Shown one piece after another: positions 62,501 through 64,000 of a stretch of 64,000 nucleotides of DNA. Position 1 is the first letter of the stretch, and each line of letters begins with the position of its first letter. The position numbers and the translations under genes are program-made. A model generated the notes under the pieces. It was not told the origin of the DNA. It worked only from the letters and a program-made list of their open reading frames with translations, and searched no databases. The DNA comes from Stercorarius parasiticus (taxonomy: Eukaryota > Chordata > Aves > Charadriiformes > Stercorariidae): contig VWZL01001363.1 of the NCBI GenBank assembly GCA_013396915.1, forward strand, positions 62,001 to 126,000, given 5' to 3'.

Positions 62501-63295
62501 AGGGTTTCTGGAGGCCTTCTTCATGTATGTTTCACTGGTGGACATCTAATACTGATGACATCGCATGGTTGTTTTGTTTAAGCTCATGGCTTCTTTTTGA
62601 GTTACTGTTGCAGTGCCCGGTATAACGTTTTGCAGATGATCACAGTTACAAGAACAACCATGACTTTAAGGGCCAAGAATCTAGCTAATTTGTCATTCAT
62701 CTCTGCAGAACTATACAATCGTGCTGCTCTATTAATATTTTAAAGGCAGTTACCTGTACAAAACAAAATAGACATTTTTCTTGAGAACGTGGTGCTGGCT
62801 GTGGCAGCCAAGCCAGATGCTCAGTGTGTTATCTCAAGCCATCTGGTGTAACCTCGCTTCCACTGTCCAGGAAGATTGATGCTTGGCAGGTGCCTACAGC
62901 CGAGTCCATCCTGATGCATCCTCCTGATGCATCCCCAGCAAGAAATTGGTTGTTATCCTTGTAGCCATTATTTCCTTGTATTGCAGCATGGATTGAAAAG
63001 GAGCCAAACTTCATGTTTGGTAGCTGTAAGGGTTCTCTGTTCTTGACAGCTCTAGTTTTTGAGAGAAGTTTCTAATGGGGGTCACCCTTTTCTTTTAAAA
63101 ACATGCTAGGATTGCAGAAGAAGAATCAGCTGTCGTCTGCCCTGTTATTGATGTTATTGACTGGAATACGTTTGAGTACTTGGGAAATGCCGGTGAGCCA
63201 CAGATTGGTGGATTTGACTGGAGGCTGGTCTTCACTTGGCATACGATTCCTGAAAGAGAACAAAAACGGAGGAAGTCCAAGACCGACGTGATCAG
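44333..63295 (+). CDS. GALNT12: GALNT12, polypeptide N-acetylgalactosaminyltransferase 12 (4 exons seen; 3' part outside the window)
   Basis: Spliced gene: exon 1 (44333-44590, interrupted by an N), exon 2 58777-58946, exon 3 59640-59829, exon 4 63110-63295. All later junctions are GT-AG and keep frame. Family knowledge: a GT27 glycosyltransferase, type II membrane protein of the Golgi, transferring GalNAc from UDP-GalNAc to Ser/Thr of mucins and needing Mn2+. Visible signs: [20 protein letters not shown] stem end, the [15 protein letters not shown] nucleotide-binding region, [26 protein letters not shown], and the metal-binding D-x-H in [12 protein letters not shown]. The DCH form (rather than DSH) and the overall match point to GALNT12. 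Missing to the right: the rest of the catalytic domain with the WGGEN motif, and the ricin-type lectin domain. Confidence 0.96.
44372..44372. other. Single N standing for missing GALNT12 exon 1 sequence
   Basis: An isolated N. The reading frame upstream (from the ATG at 44333) and downstream (fixed by the exon 1-2 junction) do not match if it is one base. The expected membrane anchor is absent. Confidence 0.85.
46640..47260 (+). mobile_element. Ancient L3/CR1-like LINE fragment (RT region), in GALNT12 intron 1
   Basis: Decayed but recognisable in order: GAACCAGAGAACTGTGTGCTGGTAAGCCT, AGTCAGCTCGGCTTTTGTCA, CTCACAAACCTATTGCAGTT, GAGGCTTTTGATGAGGTCC (the KAFD-V RT motif region), then GTTCCACAAAAATGCGTGTT and GGACCCAATGCAGTTCAACTT (the region equal to PQGSVLGPxLFN). 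Poly(T)/GTT runs interrupt it. No open frame is left. Confidence 0.65.
47032..47092. repeat. Poly(T)/(TTG)n low-complexity run
   Basis: Twelve or more T, then (GTTTT/GTTG)n, then a second long T run. It sits inside the ancient LINE fragment. A similar T run is at about 46689-46708. Confidence 0.9.
47939..48069. repeat. TG/TA microsatellite cluster
   Basis: TGTGTGTGTATGTATG, (TATA)n and TACACATGTATGTATAC blocks followed by (AT)n at 48055-48069. Confidence 0.85.
48177..48410 (-). mobile_element. CR1 LINE 3' fragment
   Basis: Starts AGAGAATGACAGAGGTTAGA at the left, the inverted CR1 3' UTR, then CCCAACCTCCTGC and AACAGCCTCTCTGGGCACCT, matching the CR1 C-terminal coding part on the minus strand. 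Diverged, with no open frame. Confidence 0.75.
51951..51993 (-). mobile_element. CR1 LINE 3' terminal scrap
   Basis: About 43 bases, ATAGAATGACAGGGGTTGGA followed by AGGGACCTCTGGAGATCATC, the inverted CR1 3' UTR end. Confidence 0.7.
52505..53010 (+). mobile_element. CR1 LINE, 3' fragment
   Basis: Encodes ORF2 end: [60 protein letters not shown] in one frame, broken at RFRY (stop, about 52804). It then continues in another frame with [24 protein letters not shown] sequence. 3' UTR CCTTCCAACTCTAACCATTCTATGA ends at 53010. Same CR1 type as the 20.5-kb copy. Confidence 0.93.
58051..58103. repeat. (AT)n(AC)n(AT)n compound microsatellite
   Basis: Alternating AT, then (CA)7-like, then AT again; the flanking AT runs could form a cruciform around the CA core. 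It lies about 670 bases upstream of GALNT12 exon 2. Confidence 0.9.
58777..58946 (+). CDS. GALNT12: GALNT12 exon 2
   Basis: A 170-base exon, acceptor cccttttcttacag|GTGCAG and donor GACAAAG|GTAGG. It encodes [40 protein letters not shown], and [16 protein letters not shown]. This is the beginning of the GT-A fold catalytic domain, with the UDP-binding YNE segment and the acidic DDYSD strand end. No disabling change is seen. Confidence 0.96.
58947..59639. other. GALNT12 intron 2
   Basis: 693 bases, no recognised content. Confidence 0.85.
59640..59829 (+). CDS. GALNT12: GALNT12 exon 3, contains the DxH metal site
   Basis: A 190-base exon, acceptor gatttgttacag|AACATC and donor GGCAAG|GTGAGG. 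It encodes [40 protein letters not shown], and [23 protein letters not shown] is the Mn2+-coordinating D-x-H motif of the family. The exon is more GC-rich than the surrounding introns. Confidence 0.96.
59830..63109. other. GALNT12 intron 3
   Basis: 3.3 kb with the 23-base tandem duplication at 61.4 kb and a repeated CTGATGCATCC at about 62.91-62.93 kb. No gene or known mobile element is recognised. Confidence 0.8.
61377..61424. repeat. Short imperfect tandem duplication
   Basis: TCATCTCTAAGGGGATGTCTGCA is followed directly by TCATCTCTAAGGGCATATCTG, a two-copy repeat of about 23 bases in GALNT12 intron 3. Confidence 0.8.
63110..63295 (+). CDS. GALNT12: GALNT12 exon 4
   Basis: A 186-base exon, acceptor acatgctag|GATTGC and donor ATCAG|GTTAAT. 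It encodes [40 protein letters not shown], and [20 protein letters not shown]. The next residues in the family (SPTMAGGLFAV) are not present up to 64000, so exon 5 lies outside the window. Confidence 0.95.
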
Positions 63296-64000
63296 GTTAA
63301 TTTTTACACTCTTGCGAAGCTCTGAATGTTACAAGTGTTTTTGATTTCACTTGGAAATGCCAGGGTCTGAAAAATATTTGAGAAATGTGCATATTACTAA
63401 AAATTACGTATTTTGCTTAGTTCCTCTTTTTTTCCAAAGTAGCTTCTGCTCACCGTGCACCTGGAAAAATGTTGCTCTAAAAGCTGAAATTCCTGTGTGA
63501 TCTTCCATATGGAATCCTTATTGAACAAGTAGTTTCTTGACTTCTGCAGGCAAACTCCCACAGACACTTATCAGAACATGGAGAGGTTGTAAGTGGTAAC
63601 TAATACTGAAGGATGTCCTCTGTGAAAAGCAAATAGATCCACGTTGTAAAAAAAATGTATCATGGTCAATGATGAAAAAGGGGAAAAAAAAATCATCAGC
63701 CAGTAAGAAGGCAAAAGTACTTTTGAAGATTTCATCTGCACTGTGACGATAAAGGTGGTTCCTTGTGATGTTTTCATCACAGTTTGCCAGTTCTTTATTG
63801 GGAAGAAATGATATAGCTCTACCTGCCATAGCTTCTGTGAAGGGTTAACTCACAGGAGCTCATGCGGATGTCCTCCTTGCGGGTTTTAGTTTTGTTTTAT
63901 TTTAAGACAAGTTGCAGTCAGTCAGTATTATTTGTCACTCCATGCTGTATTTTTAGGAGAGGCAAGGTAAGAGTACAAATAACGCATCTGGAAAATGGAC
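63296..64000. other. GALNT12 intron 4 (partial)
   Basis: Starts GTTAAT. No exon 5 sequence is seen before the window ends. Confidence 0.85.

Overview
This is vertebrate nuclear DNA, almost certainly from a bird. The genes are split into short exons with consensus GT-AG introns. The interspersed repeats are mainly CR1 LINE copies with the avian 3' tail (ATTCTATGATTCTATGAT), plus solo LTRs of kinds common in bird genomes. I see no bacterial, phage or plasmid content and no CRISPR array. Apart from ordinary transposon remnants, I do not see an undescribed biological system.

Two protein-coding genes lie head to head. ANKS6 (ankyrin repeat and SAM domain protein 6, a ciliary inversin-compartment scaffold) is on the minus strand from 35413 down to 556. 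Thirteen exons could be placed to the base by homology, reading phase and splice sites. The last SAM-domain exons lie beyond the left edge. GALNT12 (polypeptide N-acetylgalactosaminyltransferase 12, a Golgi enzyme that starts mucin-type O-glycosylation) is on the plus strand. Four exons are seen between 44333 and 63295, and the rest lie beyond the right edge. As I recall, human 9q22 has the same neighbours in the same divergent orientation. The two start codons are 8.9 kb apart, and each sits in its own GC-rich, CpG-rich first exon.

Layout: 1-35.4 kb is ANKS6 exons and introns. The introns carry an ERVL-type solo LTR (about 1108-2225), two plus-strand CR1 copies (5.9-6.6 and 8.9-9.8 kb), a long minus-strand CR1 (20.5-22.6 kb), a solo LTR with a clean 5-bp target duplication (25217-25788) and an old L3/CR1-like scrap (31.1 kb). 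35.4-44.3 kb is intergenic with no convincing gene and holds a 70-N assembly gap (35498-35567). 44.3-64 kb is GALNT12; its 14.2-kb first intron holds an ancient L3/CR1-like fragment (46.6-47.3 kb) and three more CR1 pieces.

The main quality issue is that both first exons contain a single N (35211 and 44372) that must stand for missing sequence. In ANKS6 the first ankyrin repeat is lost. In GALNT12 the signal-anchor segment is lost and the reading frame changes across the N. Gene models built directly on this sequence will be wrong at both 5' ends. The two genes share no known pathway; their pairing is positional.
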